Source of the DNA: Clarkia xantiana subsp. parviflora
Taxonomy: Eukaryota; Streptophyta; Magnoliopsida; Myrtales; Onagraceae
DNA length: 64,000 nt
Direction: 5' to 3'
NCBI GenBank assembly: GCA_036873135.1
Contig: JAPTYO010000017.1
Span: 9,362,001-9,426,000, forward strand
Of the stretch, positions 22,991 through 33,861 are shown piece by piece. The position numbers and the translations under genes are program-made. The notes below the pieces were generated by a model. The model worked only from the letters and a program-made list of their open reading frames with translations, was not told the origin of the DNA and did no database searches. Positions within the stretch are counted from its first letter, which is position 1; each line of letters starts with the position of its first letter.

Positions 22991-25900
22991 TTCTCCACTG
23001 AAAGAATGCTTCAATACTCTGCCATCGAGGTCTTCCAACTTGTACGCATTCGGAGCTGGCATCCCCACGACCTTGTAAGGTCCTTCCCATTTTGGTGACA
23101 TCTTGTTGATCCGATCCAAAAGGGTGAACTCGTTCCGACGCCAAACCAGCTCCCCGAAGAAGAATTGTCGGGACTTAACTCGCCGATTGTAATACCTGGC
23201 CGTCGCCAAACGCATTCGAGCCTGGACTTCATCGGCTTCCCGCCTCTTCTCTTCGAGCAAGTCTAAATCCAGACGTCTTATTTCATCATTTGTCAAAGGC
23301 TCATAATATCTCATCCGATGGGACGCCACAGCTACCTCCACGGGAGCAACAGCCTCCGTGCCATAAACAAGGCCAAACGGAGTCTCCCCAGTTGATCGTT
23401 TGGGTGTCGTTCTTACAGCCCAAAGCACGTTTTCCAGCTCGTTCAGCCATTTGCCCTTCAAGGCATAGACCCTCTTCTTTAGGCCATCCATCACGATTTT
23501 GTTGGCTGATTCCACCTGGCCATTAGTCTGAGCATGGTGGACAGAGGCTGTCCGATGCTCGATATTCAACTCCTCCAGATATTCCTTCACTTGAGCCCCG
23601 TTAAACGGTGGATTATTGTCGCTGATCACCACCTTAGGAATCCCGTATCTGGATACAATATGAGTCTGGAGAAACTTGACGATCTGGTTCCCCGTCGTCT
23701 TGGCCAACGCCTTAGCTTCTATCCATTTCGAAAAATAATCGATAGACACCAGCAAATATTTACACTGACTTTGTGCCTGCGGGAGAGGTCCCACCAAGTC
23801 GATACCCCACTGCGCGAAGGGCCAAGCACTCTTGATGGACGTCAGATTAGCGGCCGGAGCCACGATATTCGGGGCATACCTCTGGCACGCGTCACAGGAT
23901 CGGACCAACGCCGTCGCCTCCTTACTCATCGTAGGCCAATAATAGCCAGATTCAACACTTTCCTCATTATGGATCGGGCCCCTTCATGACAAGCCGCGAC
24001 CCCTTCATGCACCTCCCTCAGGATTCGACTTGTGTCGGGCTCAGCCACACACTTCAAGTACGGAGTCGAGAACCAGCCCTTCTTATATAGCTGATTGTCC
24101 AGCATCACGTAATTAACCGCGATCCGACGTATCCTGTCAGCTACCAATTCATTATCGGGGACTGCCCCCGTAGTCAGGTACGCGACTATCGGGGTCATCC
24201 AAGTGGGCTCCTCCTCCGATCCTGCTTCAATAGCACACACCTGCGTCGGGTCGGTGGTCGACAAGATCACCTTCTCCAAGAAGTGCACCTTCCGATTTTC
24301 CTCCAGGGGTGCCCCCAAGGCAAATTTGCTCAAGGCATCTGCCTCCACGTTTTCCTCCCTCGGGATCGCCTCAATGTCGAAGCTTTTGAAGCTCTCCTTC
24401 AAGACTTGTACCTCACGAAGGTACTTTTTCATCATCGGGCTCTTCGCCTCGTATCGCCCTTGGAATTGATTCACGATCAGGCCCGCGTCACACTTCACTC
24501 TCAAGTGAGCAACTCCCGTACCTTTGGCAATTTTCAGGCCTGTGATAAGAGCCTCATACTCAGCTTCGTTGTTCGTGGCCCTAAACGCTAAGGCCAAGGC
24601 ATATCGAAGCGGCTCACCCCCGCCTGGTGGTATCAATACAAACCCTGCTCCTGATCCATCTGAACTCGAGGAGCCATCTGTGTACATTTCCCAAGTATTT
24701 TCCTCGTTTGACTGTTCTGATTGCTCTGCCATCTCTGGTTGTTCTGCTATCGGGACCTCCATGGTTGCCCCCTCTACAGGGCCCGCTTCTTCCAGATCGG
24801 GGGCTGTAGACTCTGCTATGAAATCCGCCAACGCCTGGCCCTTAATAGCTGTTCTCGGAGCAAAGTGTATGCGAAACTCACTAAGCTCGACTGCCCATTT
24901 CACTAATCTCCCCGACGCATCAGGTCGGTTTAAAAAAATGCTTCAGAGGCTGATTCGTCAACACAGTAATCTCATGCGCATGGAAGTAAGGCCTCAGCTT
25001 CCGAGCAGTAATAATCAACGCAAAGAGATACTTCTCAACGGCGGGATAATTCATTTCATTTTTTGGCAAACGCCTTGCTTACATAATAAACGGGGACTTG
25101 ATTACCCTCAACAACCTTCACTAACACAGAGCTAATGGAAAATTCAGAAACAGCCAATTATAGATAGAGCGGCTCGCCTGGGATCGGTTTCGCCAACGGC
25201 GGGAGGGTGCGAAGGTGCTGCTTGAGTGCCTGGAACGCCTCTTCACACTTGGCAGTCCACTCAAACTTCTTGTTGGCCCTCAACACTTCAAAAAACGGCA
25301 TGGATTGGTCACTTGCCTTAGACAGGAAGCGATTCATTGCAGCCAGTCGGCCATTCAGCACTTGCACCTCCCGATGATTTATCGGAGACTGCATCTCCTC
25401 GATCGCCCTCAGCTTCTCGGGGTTCACCTCAATTCCTCTTTGACTCACCATAAAGCCCTCCCCTAGTGGACTCCGAAGGCGCACTTGATCGGGTTCAAGC
25501 GAACCTGATGAAGCCTCATCCGCTCAAACGTCGTGGCTAGGTTGTGCACATGATCCTCAGCCTGTCGGGACTTCACCAACATATCGTCCACGTAAGCCTC
25601 CATGGTTTTCCCCAGCATATCCCCGAACAAGTTGTTCTCCATCCTTTGATAAGTTGCCCCGGCATTGATCGGTCCGAAAGGCATGTCATCGTAATGATAG
25701 ATGTCAGTATCAGCATAAAAGGCAGTGTGGGGGGCATCCTCCTTAGCCATCTTGATCTGATTATAGCCCGAGTATGCATCCATGAAGCTCAACAACTCAT
25801 GTCCCGACGTGGCATCCACCAACTGGTCGATTCTCGGGAGCGGGTAACAGTCCTTCGGGCAAGCCTTATTTAGGTCGCGGAAATCAACACACATCCGCCA

Positions 25901-28100
25901 CTTCCCATTGCTCTTCTTCACCAGCACCGGGTTAGCGACCCAAGTCTGGAATCGGAGCTCCTTGATAAACCCAGCATCGAGCAACCTGCCCACCTCCTGC
26001 TGGATCGCAATCCTCTTGTCTGCGCCCATCGGGCACCTTTTCTGCGCGATAGGCTTGATCGCGGGATCGATCTTCAACTCGTGCACGATCACATCGGGGC
26101 TGATTCCTGGCATGTTACTCGGGGACCAGGCAAACAGCTCCTTGAACTCCTTCAGTAGATCGATCAATTCTCGGGCTCTCTCCTCGGTCAGAGCAGACCC
26201 GATTTTTACCTTCCTCTGAGGTCCGTCAATCTCGACCTCCGTCAAATCCTCCACGGGGGCGGGACGCCCAAACTCCTCTCTGGGATCAACATCTGTCTGG
26301 AGGACAGTCATAGCTTCTCGTCTTTTCCTTCGGGTGGCGTTAACATAACATCTCCTGGAAGCCACCTGGTCGCCCTTGACCTCTCCGACTCCATGGTCAG
26401 TCGGGAACTTCATCTTCTGGTGAACAGTCGAGGCAACTGCCATCAGCGGGTTGATGGTAGTTCTCCCGATAATCGCGTTATAGGTCCCCGCGGACTCAAC
26501 TACCACAAACTCCACGTTCCTCCTCTCCGATTTCCACCCACTACCAAACTCCACTGGTAAGTTGATCACTCCCAATGGATAAGAGGTAAAGCCAGAGAAT
26601 CCAACCATCGGGAAGTTCACCTCCTTCAGGTCCTTCTTCGTTTTCCCCATGGCCTCCAGCGCATCCATAAACAGAATATCGGAGGAGCTTCCTCCGTCGA
26701 TCAGAATCCGCTTCATCTCGTACCCATCCACGTCCAAGGTCACGACCAAGGCGTCATCGTGTGGAGTCTCCACACCTACTAGATCCTCCGATGAAAAGGA
26801 AATCACGATCTCTTCCTTCATGGTCCAGGATCGGGACCTCTTACCCAACACTACAGCAGCGGGAATTCTAGAGGCATAAACCTCCCGAGAGGTCGAGGTA
26901 TCACCTCCCGCAGCAAATCCTCCGTGAATCACATTGATAGTGCCCCGCTTCTCCTTACGGGCACCAGAAGACTCCGGCTCAGACCTCTTCTTCTTTGGGG
27001 ACCGATCGCGGGATCGGGAACGGGACCGCGATCGGGATCGAGAACGGGATCGACACCGCTTCTCCCCGAAAAACTCCTTAAGCTTCCCCTTCTGGATCAG
27101 CTTTTCGATCTCCTTCTTCAGCTCCCGACAATGATTAGTGTCGTGACCATTTGCGCGGTGAAATCGACAGTAACGATCGGTGCGGGATCCCAAAAATTCT
27201 CCTTCCTTCTTCGGGGGGGTACCTGGAGATACCCTGTCGTTCCATGACCGTTAACACCTCCGCCATAGAGCTATTGAGAGGAATGTTATGATCCTCCCGC
27301 CTGTCCTTCCTCGAGGAACGCCTATCATCCCTTCGATCAGAGCGGCCTCGACTCCGACTGCTCTCGGATTTATCCTTCGACTTACGATCGTCCAAGGGTT
27401 TGAGCGACTGCTTTCCCTTATTTGACTTCGGGGGCTCAAGTTCTCCAGCGGCTATTTTCGACTCCTGGACGTCGATTTGCCGCTTCACCCTTTTCTGCAA
27501 TGCTTCCATATTCCACACAGCTCAGGCACACTGTGCATCAAGTCGGAACCGTAGGGGGCTGTTAGGTTCCGAATGAAGGTACGGATGTTCTCACCCTCCG
27601 AAATCTCCTCGTCAATCTCCGCCACGCTGGCAGTGTATCGCTGGTAATAGTGTGCCAGCGACTCATTGGGCCTCTGCACCACCTGGGCCAGGGACCTCAC
27701 ACTCTTCAACAGACGTCGGCGACCCTGGTACTGCTGAATAAAGCGATCGTGCATATCAGCCCAGCAAGTGATGCACCCTGGGGGCAGACTGAAGAACCAG
27801 GTCAAGGCTCTCTCACCAAGTGTGTTCGGGAACAATGTACACACGATATCTTCATTCGGGGCTCTGCCCAGACACGCCATGAGGTGCTTCTGGACATGAC
27901 GAACCGGATCTCCCTCGCCATCATACTCCTTAATCGTGGGGATACCCAGCCCTGGCGGGAAGAGGGTGTCTATTAGTCGGGGAACAAAGGGATGGGTGGA
28001 TCGATCCCTTAGTTCCGACAGCAGCGGCTTCTGTTCTCCCATGCAGATGTTCACGATCTTCACCACCTGATCGGGGGTAATAGGACCATTAAGGGGAATG
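22967..28100 (-). pseudogene. Gag-Pol polyprotein of element A
   Basis: Broken into frames but complete in order after the lost Gag N-terminus. Gag body: FVPRLIDTLFPPGLGIP, CITCWADMHDRFIQQYQG, FIRNLTAPYGSD. Zinc-knuckle-like CRFHRANGHDTNHC and an Arg-Ser tract (26998-27060). Protease LIDGGSSSDILF. RT with FMDAYSGYNQIKM and YVDDMLVKS (near 25575). RNase H, then archaeal-type RNase H starting YTDGSSSSDGSGAG. Integrase with CHEG/CDACQRYA zinc residues, IDLVGPLPQ, VISDNN (usual Gly is Asn) and NGQVESANK. Frameshifts or stops: near 27510 (small deletion), 27212-27218 (seven G against six in B), 25470, 25165 (TAA), 25070-25080, 24940 and 23930. Lineage-typical function: RNA packaging, maturation, reverse transcription and integration. 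Confidence 0.95.
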
Positions 28101-28633
28101 CAGAGGTAACCTCTTCCCTTTTATAGGCGAAGAGGTACCTCAGTTACCTGGTGAACCGTTGGGGTGGTTAGCCCATATTCCGCGTATCTCGGGCACGATC
28201 CCGCCTATCTAGGCCATGATCTCGCTTATCTCGGCCACGCTCCGCGTATCTCGGCCACGATCCCGCCTATCTAGGCCATGATCTCGCTTATCTCGGCCAC
28301 GCTCCGCGTATCTCGGCCTCAACCTCTGATAGCAAGTCCCGACTAATATCGGGGACTCCAGAGTTATCTCATTGTGTCACCGCTCGGGGCCCCACGTCAT
28401 CGTGACAGGGCCAATCATTCTTAGGGATTCATCATCGGGGCCTACTTAAAGGCATCTCATCGGGAGCATCCAGCTCACCTATCGGGACCGACTCTGTCGG
28501 GACCCTTCATCATCGGGACTCCCTCTGTCGGGACCCTTCGCCTTGGTCTTCTTGACCCCCATTTAGGGCCCAGTGGACCTATTCACCGTTTCCTCGCCGT
28601 TAAAGGGCCTAACGGCCATAGCGAAACCCATCA
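28101..28633 (-). repeat. Truncated 5' LTR of element A (533 bp)
   Basis: Starts (on minus) TGATGGGTTTCGC at 28633 and keeps the TATA box (28125-28118). It stops shortly after that box, fused to mid-Gag at 28100/28101. Its U3 minisatellite (28184-28320) has one unit set more than the other LTR. Confidence 0.93.
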
Positions 28634-28887
28634 ATCCCCACAACGATCAGAACTATGATACTAGTAGAGGCTAACTCAAGAGCAGTCTCCACCAAATTTT
28701 CAAGCAGAAATATTCTATCTTAATTAGAGCCATGGTAAAAGAAAGGAGTCTTAATGAAAGGGGATGATCACACCCATCACCAAAAACAAGATCTTCAAGA
28801 CAATGGTTAATCACATGACCCCATAGGTATGCCAAAGACACCCTCAAAAGTTGTTAAATCTACATGAAGATGAAAGAAACCTGAGAC

Positions 28888-29650
28888 TCAGCCCCTCGGC
28901 TGGGGGGCATAGGATAGAGGAGAGACATCAAAATCTATGGTCAATCCATCGCCATCCACAGGTTGCTTCCCCTTGTCAAGCAAAGAGGGAGCCTCTTCAA
29001 CCACTATCTCCTTATCACGAGAGGGAGTCGGGAAGGGGGCACTTGAATGAGAGTCTCTCGCGGCTTCCTTCTCCTGGGCAGCCGAGGGCCCGACCTCAGA
29101 GCCAGGTTTCCGTGCCTTGGATTTAGATTGACTTGAACTCTTGCCCACCGCAAGAACCCGCTCTGTAACCAGGGGCGAACGCTCTAACAAGAAGAAGAAA
29201 GCAACATGAGAACAGGCATAAGTATATCATAAAGAAAAGAGAATGGAAAAGGAACATGCGGGAAGCCTCTGCAGCTTTCCCTAACTTAGAAGATTTCTTG
29301 GCTTTATGAGCAGAGGTAGAGGGTACTTTCTTCTTATTCAAATCAACGGTGCGTTCGGAACGCTCCGCCTGCACATTATACGTTTTTCCATGAAACCAAC
29401 CTACAAGGGGAAAACAAAAGATGAATGAAAACAGGAGGATTAATGACATACCAAGCTCACAAGAAGGAGGGGTCAAGCGAATACCCGCCTCATACAAGTC
29501 CACCTCGGACACCCAAGACACAGGACAGTGAGAATTTGTCTGATTGCTTTGATAAATGATCTTCATGGTCTCCTTGTCCGGAGGAGAAATATCCCCAAAA
29601 AAGAGGACCAGCCATCTGAGTGACCGACGCAAAGTTCGACCCTTACTCAT
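28888..29650 (-). pseudogene. Antisense accessory gene remnant of element E
   Basis: On minus, a frame from ATG at 29650 (MSKGRTLRRSLRWLVLFFG, then CPVSWVSEVDLYEAGIRLT) runs into a GT...AG intron (about 29454-29402; gtatg donor, cttgtag acceptor). It continues GWFHGKTYNVQAERSE, then KKKVPSTSAHKAKKSSK (basic, Ser/Lys-rich). A second gap of about 75 nt ending in ttgttag must be removed to reach ERSPLVTERVLAVGK and the Asp/Pro-rich end near 28888; the best in-frame donor there is a GC site. I do not recognise the protein. Position, strand and spliced structure match the antisense gene of A, B and C, but the sequence is not alignable by eye. Confidence 0.45.
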
Positions 29651-30770
29651 GGAAGGGCGAAATACGCCTATTACGAGGGCAACCTCGACATCAAGTTACG
29701 GAAGCAAAACCACCACCTAAGAGATCCGAACATCGAAATGCTAGGTACACCAACCAAGAGAGCAAACCCCAGAGCGTCACAAAGAGGGCGAACTTTTAGC
29801 TTCCCCAAATGGAGCAACGCTCTGACACATCCGAAGGAAGGGTCAACCCTTAACACAGGCCGATAAACCCCTTTGCTCGCGGCGGGGCAAGGGTCAAGAG
29901 CTATACACACGCTCCAGCGAATGAAGGAAAATGTCACACATGTCGAAGGTCGAGGTTAAAGGACAATACTCGCGCTAGTACGAGGGAGTCGGAACGTTGT
30001 GTCCCATTGAGTGACAGAGTTCGCACCCTCGGGTAAAAGGGAGGTCTATACTCTCACCCTTGCACTTATGTTCATATTCATGATTTACATCTACAAGTAC
30101 ACCAATGCTATCACTCATGCTTATGCTCACTACCCATCCATAAATACATACATGTTTATGCTTGCACTCATGTGCATGCCCACATACACACTCTCATGTG
30201 TTCAAACACTTAGACATCCATGTACATGGCTGCCATATATTCCTGCATACATTTATGACCACAATCGCAGCATGTCCACACCCACTTCCATAATTGTGTT
30301 TATATTTGCATGTATGCTAGTACACACCTTCATGTTCATGTTCATGACATATCCATGTTCACTCAAGTTAGCACCCTATAGGCATATATTCCATTATCCT
30401 ATACTTAGAAATTTTTGGACCCAATTCAAATATTTTTCCTGGCCCGTACTCACCCCGTAGGAAATTGAGGTATATAGACTCATATCCATGATTGCATTGC
30501 ATCCCCATGCACGTACATATTTTTAAAATACATACTTGAAGGGATCATATTTTTTATGATTATATCCATAATCCGCGGACACGTGTCTAGAACACTTGTA
30601 CGCATGCTCTAACGTTTACAATTCCTCTATTTTTGAGAATCAGAGGACAAAGCTCGAAAAACGCGCCTACGGACAAGTAAAGGTTTCGCCAAGAGGTAAA
30701 GTCACGGTTTCCAATTGTACGTATCATCCCATCCTAAAATAGAGTCAACCAAGGGTCACGCCATTGGTTA

Positions 30771-30783
30771 ACTCGGGGGCAAG
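30771..30783 (+). other. Polypurine tract of element E
   Basis: CTCGGGGGCAAG directly precedes TGATGGATATACGCC. This marks the following LTR as a 3' LTR in plus orientation. Confidence 0.8.
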
Positions 30784-31607
30784 TGATGGATATACGCCCA
30801 ATTGGAACCCGTTTTAGTTCGGACTGTCTTATTTTGATCACCCCACTTGTGATTGTAAATCAAAACTTTGACCTGAATACCCCATCAGTAGCATTAATGG
30901 CCCGGACGGACCGAGGTACTTGTCCGGGCCCATCCAACAGTCTCACCTAGGTGAGATCGGGTGGCCTCACCCGGTCTCTCCTAGGAGAGATTGGTCAACC
31001 CGATCTCTCCTAGGAGAGATCGGTGGCCTCACCCGATCCCTCCTAGGAGGGGTCGGGTAGGCTGCCCCACCTCTCCCATGAGAGATTGGGCAGGCCTACC
31101 CGATCCTAAGCCTCGGGGGTCGGATTTCTCGTCCGAACCCAAGGGCCGCGACACCTTTTCTCACTCGTCCCACACTTAGATTATTTTGCTTAACTCTCCA
31201 TGCTTTAAGAGTCTAACCCTACGGTTATGAGTTAATTAAATACGCTTAGGGGATTAACGATGTCATTAAGCCACCTTAATCCTCCCGAAGCCTATAAATA
31301 ATGCTCGTATCCTATTCATTTCCAACATATTGATTATTCACTAGCTCTTGCTCTGCCTTCTCTCTAGTTTATCTCTCTAGAAATATCAGATTGACTTAGA
31401 CATCAGAGAGGGTTCACCAACCACCCCCCTCCCTCTCCGTGCTTGGTGCTACCCCTATTGCAGGTCGGTCAAAAGATGGAGGACGGAAGATAAGAAGGAC
31501 ACGGATCAGATCACCCATCAGATAGAGTATCAGATCAAGCTTTTTACCCGTAAGGAGTGGAACTTGGATCAACGACCCGTTGACTCGAGTCACGCGACTT
31601 AACACCA
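30784..31607 (+). repeat. 3' LTR of element E (about 824 bp)
   Basis: Starts TGATGGATATACGCC after the polypurine tract. TATAAATA lies at 31293-31300, and it probably ends CTTAACACCA at 31607, where the D integrase frame resumes. The end point is inferred: an earlier CA at 31462 is an alternative, but the sequence 31463-31607 does not fit D integrase. The matching 5' LTR is not in the window. Confidence 0.7.
30941..31058. repeat. Ladder of CCTAGG-centred palindromes in LTR of E
   Basis: Four dyads centred near 30948, 30982, 31011 and 31044. They are a perfect 16-mer (30941-30956), a 24-mer with two mismatched pairs (30971-30994), a perfect 24-mer (31000-31023) and a 28-mer with one mismatch (31031-31058). 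A weaker fifth dyad is near 31080. They lie in U3, 230-350 bp upstream of the TATA box. Confidence 0.9.
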
Positions 31608-31612
31608 GGTAT

Positions 31613-33861
31613 TTTGCTTCTAACCACTTGGAGAAGTAGTTGACGGGGACCACAATGTGTGTCCGTTGACCCGAGGATTTAGTCAAGGGCCCGATGAGAT
31701 CGATTCCACACTTTGCGAAAGGCTAGGCGCTCATCATTGGCGTCAGCTCTGCTGGTGGCCTCATGATTCTGGGAGCGTAAACCTGGCAGGCATGGCAGGC
31801 TTGTACAAGTGTTATCGCCTCTTGATGCATATTTGGCCAGTAGAATCCCTGTCTCAAAGCTTTTAATACCATATTTTTGGCTCCCTCATGGCATCCAGTG
31901 TCACCTTTATGCAGGTCTTCCATTATCTTTTCCCTTTGAGGGGCGGCTACACATCGAAGATAAGGGGTGGAGTATCCTCTTTTGTAGAGGTGTCAATCTA
32001 AAATTACAAATCGTCCTACCATTCCTTGGACTTTAGTCGCCTCTAGTGAATCCTCTAGGAGGTTTCCCTTTTCCAGATAATTCTGGATGGGAGTAATCTA
32101 TGAGTCGGGGGCTTGGATGCTGAGAACTTCAGCCCTTGCCTTGACGGCTGAGTAGAGAGAATTCTCGATGAAGTGAACTGGCACATGTGGGGTATTTCCC
32201 AAAGTAAATTTACTAAGGGCGTCAGCCTCTTGATTGCTTTCTCGAGGGATAATCTCTATTTGGAAATGAGGCATATCCCGCACGAGTAGTCGCACCTCTT
32301 CCGCGTACTTCTTCATATTTTCTCCTTTGGCGACGTAGGTTCCATTTGTCTGATTGAAAATTAATTCAGAGTCCCATCGTACCTTTAAGTTTGTTATTCA
32401 CATGCCTTTGGCTATACGAAGGCCTGTTAATACAACCTCATATTCAGTTTCATTATTGGTAGCTCGAAAGGTCAAGGCCAATACGTACCGGAGTGGCGTC
32501 AGTACTAATCCTACCCTACATCTCAAGGAGGAGGATGAACCATCAGTATACAGCAACCACGACATAGTGTCGTTGGCGGTGTTCTCTGGCGTCGCTTTCA
32601 CATGCTCTTCTTGTGGGAAGATGACAGGTTTGGCATCTGGTGTCGCCGTATTTTTCGCTATAAAGTCGGCCAGCGCTTGACCCTTAATAGCCTTCCCTGG
32701 CTCAAAATGAATGCGAAATTCAATTAGTTCCACCGCCCATTTGATCATTCTTCCCGAAATGTCGGGCTTCTGTAAAAGTTGCTTCAAAGATTGATTGGTA
32801 AGTACCATGATTTCATGGGCGTGGAAATAAGGTCGTAGCTTTCTCGTCGCTATTAGTAGGGCATATAAGTACATCTCGATTTCCATGAAGTTGGCTTCGG
32901 CGACGCCAAAAAGCTTGCTAACATAATAGACTGGGATTTGAATGTTGCACATCTCTTTGATGAGTACTGAGCTCACTGCCGCCCAGCTTACACTTAGGTA
33001 GAGGAATAAGGGATCCTCGGGTAATGGTTTCGCCAAGGCGGGAAGCGAATGGAGGTGTTTCTTCAGCTGTTGGAAGGCTTCTTCACATTCATGCGTCCAT
33101 TCAAACTTCTTTTTTGCTCTTAAGATTTTAAAGAAATGGAGTGATTTATCGCCTGATCTTGCCAGAAATCTTCCCAGGGAGGCTAACCTTCCGTTGAGAC
33201 TCTGTACCTCCCTACGGAAGGTAGGTGAGGACATTTCTTCTATGGCGGTGACTTTCTCCAGGTTGGCCTCAATCTCTCTTTGGCTGATCATAAAGCCCAG
33301 AAACTTCCCAGATTGAACACCAAAAGCGCACTTGGTTGGATTCAATCTTACTTGATGGCGTCGCATGCAGGCGAACGCCTCTTCTAGATCTTGGAAATAG
33401 TCCTGGCCCCTCTTTATTTTGACTAACATGTTGTCAACATAGGCCTCCATGTTTCTTCCTATCATGGATTTGAAGAGCTTGTTGACCATCCATTGATAAG
33501 TGGCTCCAGCATTAATAAAACCAAAAGGCAAGACCTTATAGGGATAGATATCGTTATCGGCATAAAAGGTGGTATGGCTTCATCGTTGGGATACATTTGT
33601 ATCTGGTTTTATCCTAAGTATGCATCCATGAAGCTTAGAAGCTCATGACCCGACGTGGTGTCGACAAGTTGGTCGATCCTTGGTAAGGGGTAGGAATCTT
33701 TAGGACATGCTTTGTTGAGATCTCGAAAATCCACGTACATTCTCCATCTATTATTGGATTTTCTCACCAATACCGAGTTGGTGACCCAAGTTTGGAATCA
33801 TATTTCTTTGAAAAAATCGGCCTCGACCAGCTTCCCCACTTCTTGGCGTATCGTCGCCTTC
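31613..33861 (-). pseudogene. D Pol: RT, RNases H and integrase start
   Basis: RT is recognisable by frames across 33531-33861, then MPFGFINAGATYQWMV and the catalytic box YVDNMLVKI at 33441-33430, where the second Asp of YVDD is Asn. RNase H (KKKFEWTHECEEAFQQLKKH) and archaeal-type RNase H (LLYTDGSSSS, FRATNNETEYE, IIPRESNQEADALSKF) follow. Integrase keeps GCHEGAKNMVLKA and CHACQVYAPRI (31923-31723) and YFSKWLEAKY, after which E interrupts it. Stops and frameshifts are frequent. The D-to-N change alone should abolish polymerase activity. Confidence 0.9.

Larger units (their letters stand above)
18442..28633 (-). mobile_element. Ty3/gypsy Tat-lineage element A, nested in E
   Basis: Bounded by a 5-bp duplication ATCCC (18437-18441 and 28634-28638). 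Reading on minus: 5' LTR remnant (28633-28101), Gag-Pol (28100-22967), CTTAAG repeat array, antisense gene (plus strand), polypurine tract and 3' LTR (19142-18442). The second, archaeal-type RNase H between RT/RNase H and integrase is diagnostic for the Tat lineage. A deletion removes the last ~160 bp of the 5' LTR, the primer site, the leader and the Gag N-terminus, so the copy cannot replicate. The surviving LTR parts differ at only about five bases outside their internal array. Confidence 0.95.
28639..31607 (+). mobile_element. Right-hand part of gypsy element E
   Basis: Continues from 18441 after removal of element A. It contains an antisense gene remnant (28888-29650), about 1.1 kb of non-coding DNA (29651-30770, short frames only), a plus-strand polypurine tract and the 3' LTR. 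No Pol domain of E is present. E sits inside the integrase region of element D: the D reading frame is recognisable again right of 31613. Confidence 0.65.

Noticed and set aside
30784..31462. LTR of E ending at the CA of 31462
   Set aside because: The next 145 bp fit neither a primer site nor D integrase, while D resumes at 31613; the longer LTR explains both.
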